Shown here one piece after another: positions 28,153 to 37,203 of a stretch of DNA of 64,000 bases. A program made the translations under genes and the position numbers. Under the pieces are notes generated by a model. The model was not told the DNA's origin. It did no database searches and saw nothing but the letters and a program-made list of their open reading frames with translations. The stretch spans positions 110,429-174,428 of the forward strand of contig LNDS01000015.1 in assembly GCA_001464835.1 (NCBI GenBank), in the 5' to 3' direction. The first letter of the stretch is position 1; each line of letters begins with the position of its first letter. Source of the stretch: Rhizobiales bacterium Ga0077525 (GTDB lineage: Bacteria > Pseudomonadota > Alphaproteobacteria > Rhizobiales > Xanthobacteraceae).

Positions 28153-28766
28153 AACTCGATGCCAGCCTGGGCCTTCACCCCGGCCGAAAAATGATGCTTG
28201 ACGAGAGTCATCTCGGTCACGAGATCGGCGGCCGCGATCAGGTCGGGCTTAGCGTTACGTCCGGTGGCCACGACATGCAGGTCGGGCCGGCGCTGCGCCA
28301 ACGTCGCAACGACGGATTGCAAGTCGAGATAGTCGTAGCGTAGCGCTATATTGAGCTCATCGAGGACGATAAGCGCGAAGCCCGGGTCTTCCATCAGTTC
28401 TCGCGCCTTGTTCCAGGCGCGCTCAGCCGCGGCGATGTCGCGCTTAAGATCTTGCGTTTCCCAGGTAAAGCCCTCGCCCATGGTGTGCCAGACGAGTTGA
28501 TCGCCGAACCGTTCCAGCGCGTCGCGTTCGGCGGAATGCCAAGCGCCCTTGATGAACTGCACCACGCCAACGCGGCGGCCTTGGCCGAGCATCCTTAACG
28601 CCAGACCGAAGGCTGCCGTCGACTTGCCTTTGCCGCTGCCGGTGTGAACGATGAGCAAGCCCTTCTCGACGGTCTTGCCAGCCACCTCGGCATCCTGGAC
28701 CGCCTTGCGTTTCGTCATCTTGCCGCGATGACGGTCGACGTCGGAGTCATTGACGGTTTTGCTCAT
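28149..28766 (-). CDS. cobO: Cob(I)yrinic acid a,c-diamide adenosyltransferase (CobA/CobO type)
   Basis: 205 residues from the ATG at 28766, which overlaps the cobU stop by 4 bp; the longer frame upstream is cobU read out of frame. The P-loop [18 protein letters not shown] is near residue 42, and [36 protein letters not shown] and [13 protein letters not shown] are CobO signatures. It transfers the adenosyl group of ATP to the reduced cobalt, making the coenzyme form. The partner cob(II) reductase (CobR) is not encoded in this window. Confidence 0.95.
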   Translation of the reverse strand: MSKTVNDSDVDRHRGKMTKRKAVQDAEVAGKTVEKGLLIVHTGSGKGKSTAAFGLALRMLGQGRRVGVVQFIKGAWHSAERDALERFGDQLVWHTMGEGFTWETQDLKRDIAAAERAWNKARELMEDPGFALIVLDELNIALRYDYLDLQSVVATLAQRRPDLHVVATGRNAKPDLIAAADLVTEMTLVKHHFSAGVKAQAGIEF

Positions 28767-29329
28767 GTCCGACCTTTCAGAAACATCGGCAGTCCCGCGA
28801 CGACAAGGACGACGCGATCCGCCTGTGCGGCTATTCGCTGATTGAGCCGCCCCTGATGATCGCGAAAGCGTCGGGACAGGGCATTGTCCGGCACAATACC
28901 AAAACCGACTTCGTTGGAGACCAGGACCATCGGTGCCGCGTGCGCGGCCAGGGCTTGTTCGAGACGTTCGATTTCCTCGTCGATATCGCGATCCGCCAAC
29001 ATCAAGTTTGACAGCCATAAGGTTAGACAGTCGACGAGGACCGGGGCCGCGGCCGGCGCGGCCGTGATGGCGCGGGCCAGATCAAGGGGCGCCTCGATGG
29101 CGTGCCAGCGCGGGCCGCGCCGGCTGCGATGCTCGCCGATGCGCGCCGTCATTTCATCGTCGAGCGCCTGCGCGGTCGCCACATAGGTCCAGGGCGCCGG
29201 CAACGCCATAATCAACTCCTCCGCGTAGCGGCTCTTGCCGGAGCGAGCGCCGCCGAGCACCAGGCTAAGCCGCGCACCCTGGTTCGCAGGCGATTGTTCC
29301 GGCATCGGTGGATCCGCTACATTGCGCAT
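28763..29329 (-). CDS. cobU: Adenosylcobinamide kinase / adenosylcobinamide-phosphate guanylyltransferase
   Basis: Up to 188 residues (CobP in Pseudomonas denitrificans naming). The P-loop is VLGGARSGKSRYAE near residue 25; VDCLTLWLSN and LVSNEVGFGIVPDNALSRRF are conserved guanylyltransferase regions. It phosphorylates adenosylcobinamide and converts it to the GDP-activated form used by CobV. The ATG at 29329 is given; an in-frame ATG at 29305 is equally likely, and neither has a strong ribosome-binding site. It is the first gene of cobU-cobO-cobQ and diverges from the riboswitch-controlled operon. Confidence 0.94.
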   Translation of the reverse strand: MRNVADPPMPEQSPANQGARLSLVLGGARSGKSRYAEELIMALPAPWTYVATAQALDDEMTARIGEHRSRRGPRWHAIEAPLDLARAITAAPAAAPVLVDCLTLWLSNLMLADRDIDEEIERLEQALAAHAAPMVLVSNEVGFGIVPDNALSRRFRDHQGRLNQRIAAQADRVVLVVAGLPMFLKGRT

Positions 29330-29408
29330 GAGATGGACGTTCGGCCTGGCCCAAACCTATTCGGGCGGAACCTACACATACTGCCATGATGCGCCAACCA
29401 CCCTTGCG

Positions 29409-29437
29409 TTGACAAAGCGGCAGCCGCGGCGTTTATT
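29409..29437 (+). promoter_or_regulatory. Candidate sigma-70 promoter of the main cob operon
   Basis: A consensus -35 box TTGACA (29409-29414) is followed after 17 bases by TTTATT (29432-29437). Transcription would start near 29444, just ahead of the cobalamin riboswitch. Only the sequence match and its placement support this. Confidence 0.55.
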
Positions 29438-29445
29438 TAACTCGA

Positions 29446-29622
29446 TTTGATGGTCTCTTCGTATCGAAGAGTGAAAAGGGAATACGGTGCGGGGTGTTAG
29501 GTCCCAATACCGTAGCTGCCCCCGCAACTGTAAGCGGCGAGTTCGTGCCACAATGCCACTGGGTGTGAACCCGGGAAGGCGGTGACGGGCGATGACCCGC
29601 GAGCCAGGAGACCTGCCGTCGA
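29446..29622 (+). ncRNA. Cobalamin (B12) riboswitch, main cob operon
   Basis: Conserved elements appear in order: GTGAAAAGGGAATACGGTG (about 29471-29489), the CTGCCCCCGCAACTGTAAGC core (about 29516-29535) and the B12 box GCCAGGAGACCTGCC (29603-29617). Together they define the adenosylcobalamin riboswitch family. Coenzyme B12 binding should lower expression of the genes behind it. No intrinsic terminator with a T-run follows, so control of translation or Rho access near the AGGAG site at 29731 is more likely than attenuation. Confidence 0.95.
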
Positions 29623-29743
29623 ATCGATCGCACGCCGGGCGGGGTGCCCTGGCGCCTGATTGCGCCGTCGCCGAAACCGGTGGCGCGCATCAAGCGATAT
29701 TTCTCACGCACCCCAGATGTATCGCTTCGTAGGAGCTACCTGG

Positions 29744-30196
29744 GTGACGACCGCTGACCTTTCGGACAATCCTGACGGCGCCGCGGAAGACAACGCCACG
29801 CCAGTGGGCGTTTCTGAAGAGCACGCCACGACCGTTATTTATGTTTGCACGACCTGCCGACGACCGGACGATCCGGAGGATCACCCTCGTCCCGGCCGCG
29901 CGTTTGCCGCCGCGACCGAGCGCGCGGCGCAGGATACCGGCATTGCCGTTCAACCGTTGCGCTGTCTGGCCAATTGCAAGCGTGGTTGCAGCGCCATCCT
30001 GCGGCGGTCGGATGCCTGGGCTTATGTATTTGGCAACCTCGATCCGGATCGCGATGCTGAAGCACTGGTGCAAGGCGCGCAGCTTCTGGCCCATTCCATC
30101 GACGGCCTGCTGCCATGGCGCGGCCGGCCGGAAGTTTTGAAGCGGAACATGATGGCCCGCGTTCCGCCACTCGATTTCCGGGAGCAAAGTGAATGA
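29744..30196 (+). CDS. DUF1636 protein, small cysteine-rich ferredoxin-like protein
   Basis: 150 residues. The GTG at 29744 is chosen because AGGAG lies eight bases upstream; longer frames run into the riboswitch region. Conserved cysteines occur as YVCTTCRRP, RCLANC and KRGCSAI, in a pattern like thioredoxin-fold [2Fe-2S] ferredoxins. DUF1636 genes regularly sit with cobW and cobN in alphaproteobacterial B12 clusters, but their role is not established; a metal or electron carrier for cobalt handling is plausible. It is the first gene behind the riboswitch and overlaps cobW by 4 bp. Confidence 0.82.
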   Translation: MTTADLSDNPDGAAEDNATPVGVSEEHATTVIYVCTTCRRPDDPEDHPRPGRAFAAATERAAQDTGIAVQPLRCLANCKRGCSAILRRSDAWAYVFGNLDPDRDAEALVQGAQLLAHSIDGLLPWRGRPEVLKRNMMARVPPLDFREQSE

Positions 30197-31230
30197 CGAC
30201 CCCGCTGACGCGCGTCCCCTGCACGATCATCACCGGCTTTCTCGGCGCGGGAAAGACCACGCTGATCCGCCATATTCTCGGCAATGCCGACGGCCGCAAA
30301 CTGGCAGTGATCGTCAATGAATTTGGCGATGTCGGCATCGACGGCGAAATCCTCAAAGGGTGCGGCGATGCCGCGTGCCCCGAGGAGAACATCGTCGAGT
30401 TGGCGAACGGCTGTTTATGCTGCACGGTCGCCGACGAGTTTGTGCCGGCGCTGGATAGCATTCTCGCGCGCGAGCCGAAGGTTGAGCACATCATCATCGA
30501 GACCTCGGGTCTCGCGTTGCCGAAGCCGCTGGTGCAAGCCTTCCAATGGCCATCGATCAAGAGCCGGGTAACGGTGGACGGCGTGGTGGCGGTGGTCGAT
30601 GGCGTCGCGCTCGCCAACGGCCAGGTGACCGCCGATGCCGCGGCGCTCGATGCGCAGCGCGCCGCCGACAGCGCGCTCGATCATGACGATCCGATCGAAG
30701 AGGTATTCGAGGATCAGGTCGCCTGCGCCGATCTCGTGGTGCTTAATAAATGCGATATGCTCGATCAAGCCGGGATCGACCGCGCTATTGGTGCAATCAG
30801 CGGCATCTTGCCGCGCGCGGTGAAGATCGTCACCGTTGCCGGCGGCAAAGTCGACGCCGCGACGTTGCTCGGCCTCAATGTCGGCACCGAGGCCGACATT
30901 GAGAACCGCCGGACGCATCATGATGACGAGCTCGATCACGATCACGACGATTTCGACAGCTTCGTCGTGGCGCTGCCGGAAATCCACGACCCGGAGGCCT
31001 TGTCCAGCCTGGTGTCCGCCACCGCCGAGGCAACGGGCGTACTGCGGGTCAAGGGTTTTGCGGCCGTCCGCGGCAAGCCGATGCGACTGCTGGTGCAAGC
31101 GGTTGGCGCGCGTGTCGCTTGGCATTACGACCGGGCCTGGTCGGAGATGGAACCGCGCGAGACGCGTCTGGTCGTCATCGGGCTCAAGGGTTTCGACCGG
31201 TCGGTGGTAACGCGCCTACTCGGTGGATGA
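30193..31230 (+). CDS. cobW: Cobalamin biosynthesis GTPase CobW (cobalt chaperone)
   Basis: 345 residues of the G3E family. Walker A TGFLGAGKTTLIRH is near residue 15, the metal motif CLCC near 76, NKCD is the guanine motif, and the acidic/His-rich insert HHDDELDHDHDDFD lies near 238 before the CobW C-terminal domain. In the aerobic pathway CobW is thought to deliver Co(II) to the CobNST chelatase. It stands between DUF1636 (4-bp overlap) and cobN (3-bp gap), supporting this role. It is the second G3E GTPase in the window; the one at 5.1 kb is not in a B12 context. Confidence 0.95.
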   Translation: MTTPLTRVPCTIITGFLGAGKTTLIRHILGNADGRKLAVIVNEFGDVGIDGEILKGCGDAACPEENIVELANGCLCCTVADEFVPALDSILAREPKVEHIIIETSGLALPKPLVQAFQWPSIKSRVTVDGVVAVVDGVALANGQVTADAAALDAQRAADSALDHDDPIEEVFEDQVACADLVVLNKCDMLDQAGIDRAIGAISGILPRAVKIVTVAGGKVDAATLLGLNVGTEADIENRRTHHDDELDHDHDDFDSFVVALPEIHDPEALSSLVSATAEATGVLRVKGFAAVRGKPMRLLVQAVGARVAWHYDRAWSEMEPRETRLVVIGLKGFDRSVVTRLLGG

Positions 31231-31233
31231 GCG

Positions 31234-34200
31234 ATGCATCTACTCACGACCAGTTCCACCAGTCTTGATGACATCGTCGAGCCGGTCGATCTCGCGCAGC
31301 CGCCGGGCGACATCGCCGTGCTGTCCTTCGCCGACAGTGACCTCACCGGCCTCGCGGCGGCCTGGGCCGCCGAGGGCGAAGGGTTGCCGAGCTTGCGCTT
31401 GGTGCAATTACGCGAGTTGCGCCACCCGATGTCGGTCGATCTGTGGATCGACCGCGTCGCCCGTCATGCCAAGCTCATTGTCGTGCGGTTGCTCGGAGGC
31501 ATCGACTGGTGGCGCTACGGCGTGACCCGACTTTCCGCATTGGCAAAAGAACGCGGCATCGCGCTCGCTTTGCTGCCGGGCGAGGACCGCGACGATCCGC
31601 GCTTGGCGGAAATGTCGACGCTGCCGCCCAATGAGCTTGCGATGCTGCTGCGTTATTTCCGTGAAGGCGGCCGCGATAATCTGCGGTCGTTATTGCGGCG
31701 GCTCGCAGGTCATACAGGGGCCGCAATCGCATGGTCGGAGCCGCGCGCGGTACTGCGCACGGGTGGTTATACACCGGCCGAACAAGCGATCGATATCGGG
31801 CAATTGCTGGCGATGCTACCGCCGCAACGGCCGGTAGTTGCGGTCGTGTTCTACCGTTCCATGCTGCTCGCCGCCGACATAGCGCCGATCGATGCTCTCT
31901 ATGACGCGCTGGCGGCGCGCGGCTTCGCGGTCGCACCGCTGTTCGTACCGAGCCTGAAGGATCCGGATGCGGCCGCTTTCCTGCGCGCGGCGATGCAACG
32001 CCTGCGGCCCACCATTATCGTGACCACCACGGCCTTTGCCGCCGTCGGCAGCCCAGGCGAGGCAACGCCACTCGATGAAGCTGGCGTCCCAGTGATTCAG
32101 GCAGTGATCGCAACCACGAAGCGCGCGGCCTGGAACGAGAGCCCGCGCGGGCTTGGCGCCGCCGATCTTGCCATGCATGTCGTGTTGCCGGAGCTGGACG
32201 GGCGTCTGCTCGGCGGCGTGCTGTCGTTCAAGCATCCGTCCTCGTGCGCCGACAGCCTGGCTTTCACCGCGGTCGCCAACCAGCCGGAACCGGATCGGAT
32301 CGATGCCTTGGCCGATCGTGTCGTTTCATGGGTGCGTTTGCAAAAAACCCCACGCGCAGAACGGCGCATCGCGGTGCTGATGCCGGACTATCCGGGTGTG
32401 CCGGGGCGGACCGGCTATGCGGTCGGTCTCGACGTGCCGGCCAGCGTGAATGCTCTGCTGGCAGATCTCGCGCAGGCCGGCTACGGAGTGGACAGCGCGC
32501 CTCCGAGCACAAGGGCGTTGCTCGATCGCATTTCACACACCAATCCCGAAACATCTCTTTCGCTTGAGACCTATCGCGCGCTTTTGGCCAAGCTCCCCGC
32601 AGCCGTCGCCGCGCGCATCACCGCGGCCTGGGGCGCGCCGGAGGCGGACGAGCAAGTGCGTGATGGCGCCTTTCGCTTCCGGGCGCATGGCTTCGGTCAT
32701 GTGATCGTCGCCTTGCCGCCCGATCGCGGACGGCCCGGCAACCGGCGCGCCGATTATCACGATCCAGCCCTGCCGCCGCGCCATGCACTGCTCGCGTTTG
32801 GGCTTTGGCTGCGTCATGTCGCAGATGTCCAAGCGATCGTACACATGGGCGCGCACGGCACGCTGGAATGGCTGCCGGGCAAGGCAGTGGCGCTGACGGC
32901 CGACTGTTTTCCCGAGGCGGTGGTTGGGTCCATTCCAGTTATCTACCCCTTCATCGTGAGCAATCCGGGCGAGGCGGCGCAGGCTAAGCGCCGGATCGCA
33001 GCGGTGACGATCGGCCATTTGCCGCCACCGTTGATCGGACCGGGATTGTCCCACGATGCACGCGAACTTGAGCGGCTGGTCGATGAGTATGCCCAGGCCG
33101 ATGGTCTCGATCAGCGCCGGCGCGAGCGGCTCGCCCGCTTGATCATCGAAACGGCGCAAGACAACGGCATCGCGCATGAGGCCGGCATCGAGACGCAAGC
33201 CGCGCCGGAAGATGCACTCGGCCGCATCGACGCCTGGCTGTGCGATCTCAAGGATCTTGCCATCAAGGATGGCCAGCACATCTACGGCCGGCCGCCTGCG
33301 GGAAGGGAAATCGACGCCGCCTGGGCGGTGAGCGCCGACAATGAGCGCTACAGCCTGATCAATGCACTCGATGGCCGCCGGGTCGAGCCGGGGCCGGCGG
33401 GCTCGCCGCACCGTGCGCGGCGCGACGTGTTGCCGACCGGACGCAACATGTTCACTGCCGACCCGCGCGGCCTGCCGACCGCGACAGCCATGGACCTCGG
33501 GCGGCTTGCCGCTGAAGAAGTATTGCGCGGCTATCTTCAAAATCACGGCGAGATGCCGCGTTCGCTCATCATCGATCTCTGGGGCAGCGCCACCTTGCGC
33601 ACCGGCGGTGAGGAAATCGCGCAAGGGCTTGCGCTGATGGGCTGCCGGCCGACCTGGGATCCGGCAACCGGCCGCGTGCTCGGCATCGAGGTGCTGCCCT
33701 GCGCCGCGATTGGCCGCCCGCGCGTGGACGTCACCTGGCGCATTTCGGGCCTGTTCCGCGATCTGTTTCCCGCTCAAATCGCTTTACTTGATGCCGCGGT
33801 GAAGGCGGTTGCCGCGCGCGACGAAACCGACGAGGAAAATCCCTTGGCTGGCGCGCACCGCGCGACGGATGACGCCGCGCCACTGGCGCGCATTTTTGGC
33901 ACCGCGCCGGGGGCCTACGGCGCCGGCATCGAGGCCTTGATCGGCACCGATGCCGATCGCGACGACATCGGCGCGGCCTATCTTGCCGCCGCCTCACATA
34001 TCTATGGCGGCGCGGACGGCGTCGGCGCCGCCGTTCCGGGTGCCTTCGCGGCGCGCGTGGCCGTCGCCGATCTGCTGGTGCATCCGAGCGATGATCCCGC
34101 GCGCGATCTGCTTGAGGGCGCCGAAGACGCCTCGTTTGTCGGCGGCTTTGCCGCCGCCGCCGCCCTACTCGGGCGGACGCCGGACCTGGTGATGCTCGAC

Positions 34201-34584
34201 CTCACCGACCCGGCCCGGCCCCGGGCGCGGCCATTGAAGGATGCACTGGCGCGGATCGTGCGTGCTCGCGCCATCAATCCGCGCTTTATCGAAGGCCAGA
34301 TGCGACACGGCCCACGCGGCGCCGCCGAATTTGCCGAGACGGTGGACCGGTTGATCGACTTCGCCGAGACGACCGGCGCCGTGTCGAGCGCGCTGATCGA
34401 TCTCGTGTACGACGCCTATCTCGGCGATCCGCGCGTGCGCGACTTCCTGCTGCAAGAAAATCCGGACGCGGCGCGCGCGATCGCCGCGCGTTTGGACGCG
34501 GCCCGCCGCAAAGGCCTGTGGCATCCACGCCGCAACGACATCGATGGGAATTTGGCGGCGCTCACACACGAGGCCGTATCATGA
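31234..34584 (+). CDS. cobN: Cobaltochelatase subunit CobN
   Basis: 1116 residues, somewhat shorter than the ~1250-1275 of many CobN proteins. It contains the CobN/Mg-chelatase H-subunit core: VHMGAHGTLEWLPGKAVALT near residue 540 (the HGTLEW box), IYPFIVSNPGEAAQAKRR and RNMFTADPRGLPT in the C-terminal half. CobN binds hydrogenobyrinic acid a,c-diamide and, with the CobS/CobT AAA+ motor, inserts cobalt. CobS and CobT are not encoded in the window, so they must lie elsewhere. Its stop overlaps the cobG start by 4 bp. Confidence 0.95.
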   Translation: MHLLTTSSTSLDDIVEPVDLAQPPGDIAVLSFADSDLTGLAAAWAAEGEGLPSLRLVQLRELRHPMSVDLWIDRVARHAKLIVVRLLGGIDWWRYGVTRLSALAKERGIALALLPGEDRDDPRLAEMSTLPPNELAMLLRYFREGGRDNLRSLLRRLAGHTGAAIAWSEPRAVLRTGGYTPAEQAIDIGQLLAMLPPQRPVVAVVFYRSMLLAADIAPIDALYDALAARGFAVAPLFVPSLKDPDAAAFLRAAMQRLRPTIIVTTTAFAAVGSPGEATPLDEAGVPVIQAVIATTKRAAWNESPRGLGAADLAMHVVLPELDGRLLGGVLSFKHPSSCADSLAFTAVANQPEPDRIDALADRVVSWVRLQKTPRAERRIAVLMPDYPGVPGRTGYAVGLDVPASVNALLADLAQAGYGVDSAPPSTRALLDRISHTNPETSLSLETYRALLAKLPAAVAARITAAWGAPEADEQVRDGAFRFRAHGFGHVIVALPPDRGRPGNRRADYHDPALPPRHALLAFGLWLRHVADVQAIVHMGAHGTLEWLPGKAVALTADCFPEAVVGSIPVIYPFIVSNPGEAAQAKRRIAAVTIGHLPPPLIGPGLSHDARELERLVDEYAQADGLDQRRRERLARLIIETAQDNGIAHEAGIETQAAPEDALGRIDAWLCDLKDLAIKDGQHIYGRPPAGREIDAAWAVSADNERYSLINALDGRRVEPGPAGSPHRARRDVLPTGRNMFTADPRGLPTATAMDLGRLAAEEVLRGYLQNHGEMPRSLIIDLWGSATLRTGGEEIAQGLALMGCRPTWDPATGRVLGIEVLPCAAIGRPRVDVTWRISGLFRDLFPAQIALLDAAVKAVAARDETDEENPLAGAHRATDDAAPLARIFGTAPGAYGAGIEALIGTDADRDDIGAAYLAAASHIYGGADGVGAAVPGAFAARVAVADLLVHPSDDPARDLLEGAEDASFVGGFAAAAALLGRTPDLVMLDLTDPARPRARPLKDALARIVRARAINPRFIEGQMRHGPRGAAEFAETVDRLIDFAETTGAVSSALIDLVYDAYLGDPRVRDFLLQENPDAARAIAARLDAARRKGLWHPRRNDIDGNLAALTHEAVS

Positions 34585-35840
34585 CGGCAATGCTGCGCCG
34601 CGGCTGGTGCCCAACTCTTTCGACGCCCATGCCGACCGGCGATGGTCTGCTAGCGCGGCTGACGCCAGCCGGCGATACGATCGCATTCGACGCGTTTGAC
34701 CGCCTCTGCGTCGCCGCGCGCGCGCATGGCAATGGCATTATCGAGGTGACCTCGCGCGGTAATATCCAGGTGCGCGGGTTAAGCACGGCATCGACGCCGG
34801 CCTTCGCCGCGGCGGTGGAGCCGCTCGGCATTGACTGCCGCGGACATCAGGTTTTGACACCACCGCTCAGCGGCCTCGACACCGACAAGGACTTGAGAAT
34901 CCTTGCGCTCGCCAAGGTCTTGCGCGCGGCTATCGAGCAGGCTTCGTTTGCCCCCCATTTGGCGGCGAAGGCGTCGATCATCCTCGACGATGGCCGCGCC
35001 CTGCACCTTGACGGGGTCGTGGCCGACATCCGGTTGCGCGCGATGAGCGACGATGGTGAGACCTGTTTCCATGTCGCAGTGGCGGGTGACGCGGCGACGG
35101 CGCATCCACTCGGAGCGGTGCCACCGGCGCGCGCCGTTGAATGTGCACTACGCTTGCTTGACGTGCTGACGGCGAAAGCACCGGGAAGGCGCATGCGCGA
35201 GGCATTGCGTGAAGACGGCACGCAGCCCTTCCGCGCCGCAATTGACGATCTATTGATCGAGCGCCAGCCGCCGCAAGCCCGCGCTCCGGTATCCGCAATC
35301 GGCATCCATCGCCTGCGCACGCAGCGCGTCGCGGTCGGCCTCGGCCTGCCATTCGGGCATGCGGATTCGGAAGTATTGCGCAGACTGATCGCCACCGCGC
35401 GCAACGTCGGCGCGGCCGGGCTACGCACGGCGCCAGACCGCACGCTGCTGGTCGTCGATCTGTCACCTGACGCCACGCCAGTCTTTGTCGCCAACGCGGG
35501 CGCACTCGGATTCATGACCGAAGGGAATGATTCCCGCCGCCGTATCGTGGCCTGCGCGGGCGCCCCGATCTGCGCCTCCGGCCAGATTTCGGCGCGCGCG
35601 CTTGCTCCAACGATTGCGCAAGCTGTTGAGCTAGCCGTCGCGGCCGCGCCGGGGCGCGGCGGCGTCATCCATCTTTCCGGTTGCGCCAAGGGCTGTGCCT
35701 ATCCCTCGCCGGCCCGGCTTGCCGTATTCGGCCGCGCCGGAGCCTGTGATGTGTTCGTCGATGGCGCATTGTTGGAAACTGTCAGCGTCAACGATTTGCC
35801 GGCGTTGCTTGCGCGCCTGGCTTCTTCTTTTTCGGAGTAA
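34581..35840 (+). CDS. cobG: Precorrin-3B synthase
   Basis: 419 residues from the ATG at 34581, which overlaps the cobN stop; the frame extends upstream inside cobN without support. It is a nitrite/sulfite-reductase-like protein: EVTSRGNIQVRGL marks the ferredoxin-like half-domain, and the [4Fe-4S] cysteines appear as CAGAPICASGQ and SGCAKGCAYP. CobG uses molecular oxygen to hydroxylate precorrin-3A at C20, so its presence, rather than CbiD/CbiG, marks the oxygen-dependent pathway. It is followed by cobH after 2 bp. Confidence 0.93.
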   Translation: MTAMLRRGWCPTLSTPMPTGDGLLARLTPAGDTIAFDAFDRLCVAARAHGNGIIEVTSRGNIQVRGLSTASTPAFAAAVEPLGIDCRGHQVLTPPLSGLDTDKDLRILALAKVLRAAIEQASFAPHLAAKASIILDDGRALHLDGVVADIRLRAMSDDGETCFHVAVAGDAATAHPLGAVPPARAVECALRLLDVLTAKAPGRRMREALREDGTQPFRAAIDDLLIERQPPQARAPVSAIGIHRLRTQRVAVGLGLPFGHADSEVLRRLIATARNVGAAGLRTAPDRTLLVVDLSPDATPVFVANAGALGFMTEGNDSRRRIVACAGAPICASGQISARALAPTIAQAVELAVAAAPGRGGVIHLSGCAKGCAYPSPARLAVFGRAGACDVFVDGALLETVSVNDLPALLARLASSFSE

Positions 35841-35842
35841 CT

Positions 35843-36478
35843 ATGGCTGAGCGTTACGATTATGAGCGCGACGGAGCGGCGATTTACCGGCAATCCTTTG
35901 CCATCATCCGCGCCGAGACCGATCTATCGCGCTTCGCCGCGGACGAGGCCGATGTCGTGGTGCGCATGATCCATGCCTGTGGCAACTCCGACGCCGCGCG
36001 GCATGTTGTGTTCGGCACCGGCCTGATCGACGCCGCGCGAATGGCGTTGCGCAACGGCGCCCCCATCCTGTGCGATGCCGAAATGGTCGCCCACGGCATC
36101 ACGCGGGCCCGGCTGCCTGCTGGCAACGAGGTGGTCTGCACGCTGCGCGATCCACGCGTGCCGGCAATGGCCGAACAGCTTGGCACGACGCGATCGGCCG
36201 CGGCGCTCGATTTGTGGGGTGAGCGGCTTGCCGGCGCGGTGGTGGCGATCGGAAACGCGCCGACCGCGCTGTTTCATTTGCTTGAGCGGCTTGCCCAAGG
36301 AGCGCCGCGGCCGGCCGCTATCCTCGGCATTCCGGTCGGCTTTGTCGGCGCAGCGGAATCGAAAGACGCGCTTGCCGCCGATACGTCCGGCGTGCCTTTC
36401 CTCATCGTGCGCGGCCGCATCGGTGGCAGCGCCATGACAGCTGCTGCCGTCAACGCCTTGGCGAAGGTCGAGCCATGA
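35843..36478 (+). CDS. cobH: Precorrin-8X methylmutase
   Basis: 211 residues. Conserved regions are YERDGAAIYRQSFAIIRAE at the N-terminus, RMIHACGNSDAARHV with the catalytic His, PILCDAEMVAHGITR and the C-terminal GIPVGFVGAAESKDAL. CobH moves the C11 methyl to C12, giving hydrogenobyrinic acid. It overlaps cobI by 4 bp and lies in the compact cobG-cobH-cobI-cobJ block, the order known from other aerobic alphaproteobacterial clusters. Confidence 0.96.
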   Translation: MAERYDYERDGAAIYRQSFAIIRAETDLSRFAADEADVVVRMIHACGNSDAARHVVFGTGLIDAARMALRNGAPILCDAEMVAHGITRARLPAGNEVVCTLRDPRVPAMAEQLGTTRSAAALDLWGERLAGAVVAIGNAPTALFHLLERLAQGAPRPAAILGIPVGFVGAAESKDALAADTSGVPFLIVRGRIGGSAMTAAAVNALAKVEP

Positions 36479-37203
36479 CGCCCGGACGACTCATCGGCGT
36501 CGGCGTCGGACCGGGCGATCCCGAGTTGCTGACCTTGAAGGCAGCGCGCGTGCTTGCTGAGGCTAATGTGATCGCCCACTTCGCCAAGGCCGGCCACGCC
36601 AGCAATGCGCGCGCAATTGTCGCCGATCGGCTGCAGGAGGACGTGGTGGAATTGCCGTTGCTCTATCCGGTAACCACCGAAATTCCAGCGACCGCCGCCG
36701 GTTACCGCGACGCAATTCGGGAATTTTACGACGAGTCCGCTGCGGCTGTGGCGCGCCACCTGGACGCGGGCCGCACTGTCGCTGTAATCAGCGAAGGCGA
36801 TCCATTGTTCTACGGCTCGTATATGCACCTGCATGTGCGGCTCTCAAAACGCTATCCAGTTGAGATCGTGCCCGGCATCACCGCCATGTCCGGTTGCTGG
36901 GCGTCGGTCGGGCTGCCGATCGCACAAGGTAACGATGTCTTCGCGGTACTACCGGCCACTTTACCGGAAGACGAGTTGACGCGACGTCTCGCTGACACGG
37001 AGGCCGTCGTGGTCATGAAGATCGGCCGCAATCTCGGTAAAGTTCGCCGCGCGCTCACGCGCACCGGCCGCTTGCCGCGCGCCGTCTATGTCGAACGGGG
37101 AACGACCGCCGCCGCGGTCAGCATGCCGCTCGCCCAAAAGCACGATGACGTGGCGCCCTATTTCTCGGTCGTGCTGGTGCCGGGCTGGGAGACTCGGTCA
37201 TGA
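36475..37203 (+). CDS. cobI: Precorrin-2 C20-methyltransferase
   Basis: 242 residues of the tetrapyrrole methylase fold. GVGVGPGDPELLTLKAARVL (residues ~7-26) is the GxGxGDPELLT signature; VAVISEGDPLFYGSYMHL and PGITAMSGCWASVG form the SAM and substrate sites. It methylates precorrin-2 at C20 to give precorrin-3A, the first committed step of corrin formation after CobA. It overlaps both cobH (4 bp) and cobJ (4 bp). Confidence 0.95.
   Translation: MTPGRLIGVGVGPGDPELLTLKAARVLAEANVIAHFAKAGHASNARAIVADRLQEDVVELPLLYPVTTEIPATAAGYRDAIREFYDESAAAVARHLDAGRTVAVISEGDPLFYGSYMHLHVRLSKRYPVEIVPGITAMSGCWASVGLPIAQGNDVFAVLPATLPEDELTRRLADTEAVVVMKIGRNLGKVRRALTRTGRLPRAVYVERGTTAAAVSMPLAQKHDDVAPYFSVVLVPGWETRS

Noticed and set aside
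29330..29445. Riboswitch for the leftward cobU-cobO-cobQ operon
   Set aside because: No B12 box or core elements are found on the minus strand; the riboswitch here faces the rightward operon only.
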